Source: JBBDWJ01 sp963824095 | GTDB lineage: Bacteria > Acidobacteriota > Terriglobia > Bryobacterales > UBA6623 | Length of the DNA: 64,000 nt | Assembly: GCA_963824095.1 (NCBI GenBank) | Contig: CAWGNS010000009.1 | Span: 124,001-188,000 of the forward strand | Reading direction: 5' to 3' | Shown here: positions 62,530 to 64,000 of the stretch, piece after piece | Numbering within the stretch: the first letter of the stretch is position 1 | Layout of the letters: every line of letters begins with the position of its first letter | Notes under the pieces: generated by a model | What the model was told of the DNA's origin: nothing | What the model saw: only the letters and a program-made list of their open reading frames with translations | Databases searched by the model: none | Position numbers and translations under genes: made by a program

Positions 62530-63303
62530 ATGGTCTCCGTCATCATCCCGGTGCTCAACGATGCGGCGCCGTTGCGCGCGCTGCTGGCGCGCCTCGAAAG
62601 CGAGCCGGGGCCGATGGAGATCATCGTTGCCGATGGCGGCAGCACCGATGGAACCACCGTGTTGGAACGGCAGTTCCCCGGCGTTCGCTGGACGTTCGGC
62701 CCGCCCGGCCGCGGCCGCCAGATGAACGCCGGCGCGCGCCTGTCACAGGGGGACGTGCTGCTGTTTCTCCATGGCGATACGCTGGCGCCGCCGGGCGCCA
62801 TTGCCGAATTGCCCGTGCTGCTGGCATCGCACGGCGCCGATTTCGGAGCCTTCCGTATCGGTTTCGATCCGCCCGTGTGGCTGCCGCAGTTGCTGGCGCA
62901 GGCAACGCGGCTGGCCAGCCCGTGGTGTTGTTTTGGCGATCAGGGGATTTTCGTGCGCCGCGAGTTCTTTTTCGCCAGCGGTGGTTTTCCGGAGATTCCG
63001 TTGCTCGAAGACGTCCATTGGGCGCGCGCCGCGGGCAAGCGCGGGCGCATGGTTCGCTCCCGCGGCGTCGTGCTTTCGTCGGCGCGCCGTTTCGAGAAAA
63101 TCGGTACGGTACGGCAGAGTTTGCGGAACCTGTCGATCCTGATCCGCGATCTGTTCGGCCAGGATCCGGCGGCCCTGGCGTGTCTCTATGACAAGGGCTA
63201 CAGAGCCGTCCCCCTGCCGGCGACGCCAACGATTCACCGTGAAGCGCCGCCGAATCCCGCACGGCCCGGAACCCGCGTGGCAACGACGGGCCCACCGGCG
63301 TGA
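62530..63303 (+). CDS. Family 2 glycosyltransferase, TIGR04283-like
   Basis: 257 residues. GT-A fold glycosyltransferase: MVSVIIPVLNDAAPLRALL, the nucleotide-binding VADGGSTDGT, the metal-site region DVLLFLHGDT, and the acceptor-side FGDQGIFVRREFFFASGGFP and IPLLEDVHWARA. The motifs PGRGRQMNAGA and ARRFEKIGTVRQSL match the TIGR04283 family, which in some bacteria is linked to arsenosugar synthesis. No arsenite methyltransferase is in the window, so that role is not supported here. It is divergent from the propeller gene. Confidence 0.85.
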   Translation: MVSVIIPVLNDAAPLRALLARLESEPGPMEIIVADGGSTDGTTVLERQFPGVRWTFGPPGRGRQMNAGARLSQGDVLLFLHGDTLAPPGAIAELPVLLASHGADFGAFRIGFDPPVWLPQLLAQATRLASPWCCFGDQGIFVRREFFFASGGFPEIPLLEDVHWARAAGKRGRMVRSRGVVLSSARRFEKIGTVRQSLRNLSILIRDLFGQDPAALACLYDKGYRAVPLPATPTIHREAPPNPARPGTRVATTGPPA

Positions 63304-63357
63304 CGCCTCGTGAAGTGAGCCCAACCCCGCGAAGCCTCAAGGCTTGAGTCCAACCGC

Positions 63358-64000
63358 ATGACCACCACTTCCGCATTCAGCCGCTTCCTGCGCGCCGCTC
63401 CAAAGGCCGAACTCCACGTACACCTGCGCGGCGCGATGCCGCTGCCTTTCTTTCAGGAACGTCTGCGTAAATACCACCCCGAGGACGTTCTGGCGAACGC
63501 GCCGCCCCGCTTCCGCGAGCTGTTCGAGCAGTTCGAGAACATCCGTCCGTTCCTGAAGTCGCGGCCGAACCTGGCCGAAAGCGCCACGCAACTATTCCGC
63601 TACCGCACCTTCGATCAATTCCTGGCGACCTATCTGTTCAGCTCCTATTTCGTGCGCGACGCCGCTGACTTCCGCGGCTTGGTGGCGGCCGTGCTCGAAC
63701 GGCTGGCGGCCGAAAACATCGTCTACGCCGAGATCACCGTCTCATTTATCGAGTACATCCAGCAGGGGATCGCGCTCGACGATATTGTGGCCGCACTCGA
63801 TGAAGCGTCCACGGTGAGCGGCCCCGTGCGTGTGCAGTGGATCCTCGATCCGGTGCGCAACATCGGGCCCGATCGCGCGCTCGAGCTGCTTCAGGAGGTG
63901 TTGCGCTCGCGGCCGAAGCACTTGGTTGGCATTACGATCGGAGGCAGCGAACATCTCTATCCGCCGGCGCAATTCTCGAAGGTCTACGCGCTGGCCCGCG
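63358..64000 (+). CDS. Adenosine deaminase family protein, 3' truncated by the window
   Basis: First 214 residues of a metal-dependent deaminase. The N-terminal APKAELHVHLRGAM has the HxH metal ligands of the adenosine deaminase family (usually KAELHVHLEGS). FLATYLFSSYFVRDAADF and VYAEITVSFIEYIQQG are also typical; the catalytic His/Asp motifs lie beyond the edge. It would deaminate adenosine or a related purine for salvage; AMP- or futalosine-type deaminases cannot be excluded. It starts 54 bases after the glycosyltransferase on the same strand. Confidence 0.85.
   Translation, partial: MTTTSAFSRFLRAAPKAELHVHLRGAMPLPFFQERLRKYHPEDVLANAPPRFRELFEQFENIRPFLKSRPNLAESATQLFRYRTFDQFLATYLFSSYFVRDAADFRGLVAAVLERLAAENIVYAEITVSFIEYIQQGIALDDIVAALDEASTVSGPVRVQWILDPVRNIGPDRALELLQEVLRSRPKHLVGITIGGSEHLYPPAQFSKVYALAR

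Noticed and set aside
62530..63303. Arsenosugar biosynthesis role for the glycosyltransferase
   Set aside because: Family resemblance only; no arsenic methyltransferase or radical SAM partner in the visible neighbourhood.

Overview
The window (64 kb, high GC) comes from a bacterium that looks like an acidobacterium of the Solibacter/Bryobacter type. The grounds are inference from gene content: five large duplicated-domain ABC permeases of the acidobacterial orphan-permease (ADOP) kind, an Oar-like TonB-dependent receptor with an N-terminal carboxypeptidase-regulatory domain, CRTAC1-type FG-GAP/ASPIC-UnbV proteins with TPR partners, and many Tat-exported enzymes. There are no rRNA, tRNA, transposase, integrase or CRISPR genes. 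Most non-coding space is filled with several families of palindromic repeats.

Layout, plus strand first. A truncated prolyl oligopeptidase (3-2066) is followed by a TonB-dependent receptor (2925-6269) with a clear sigma70 promoter, a pair of LacI-type palindromes upstream and an intrinsic terminator. A secreted TPR protein (6753-8033) precedes a tightly packed, partly overlapping gene row (8061-18206): Tat-exported sulfite-oxidase-like molybdoenzyme, Tat-exported alkaline-phosphatase-superfamily protein, cytosolic unknown, CRTAC1+TPR fusion, small exported unknown, TPR protein, second CRTAC1 protein. This row is the best candidate for an undescribed system: an exported redox enzyme with beta-propeller and TPR scaffolds. 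Its CRTAC1+TPR gene carries a dense cluster of apparent single-base insertions near the 5' end.

The middle holds a lipoprotein of the SnoaL/NTF2 fold, a lytic transglycosylase, a bacilliredoxin, a minus-strand exopolysaccharide-export group (SLBB export protein, Wzz-like protein, BY-kinase-like protein with a broken P-loop), a LysR regulator, the vitamin B6 operon pdxS-pdxT with a low-molecular-weight phosphatase, an isochorismatase-fold hydrolase, a GNAT enzyme, a Tat-exported Gfo/Idh/MocA protein, an ADOP permease, a glyoxalase-II-like hydrolase, a CopD-like membrane protein, YgfZ and a PP2C phosphatase.

From 37.8 to 61 kb nearly everything is on the minus strand and concerns ABC transport: an NtrC-type regulator and its (frameshifted) sensor kinase next to an adaptor-ATPase-ATPase operon that lacks a permease; a secreted alpha/beta hydrolase; four tandem ADOP permeases that lack an ATPase; and a complete ATPase-permease-adaptor operon. 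The window closes with a Tat-exported beta-propeller-like protein, a TIGR04283-type glycosyltransferase and a truncated adenosine deaminase. All family assignments are from reading sequence motifs; no database search was run.
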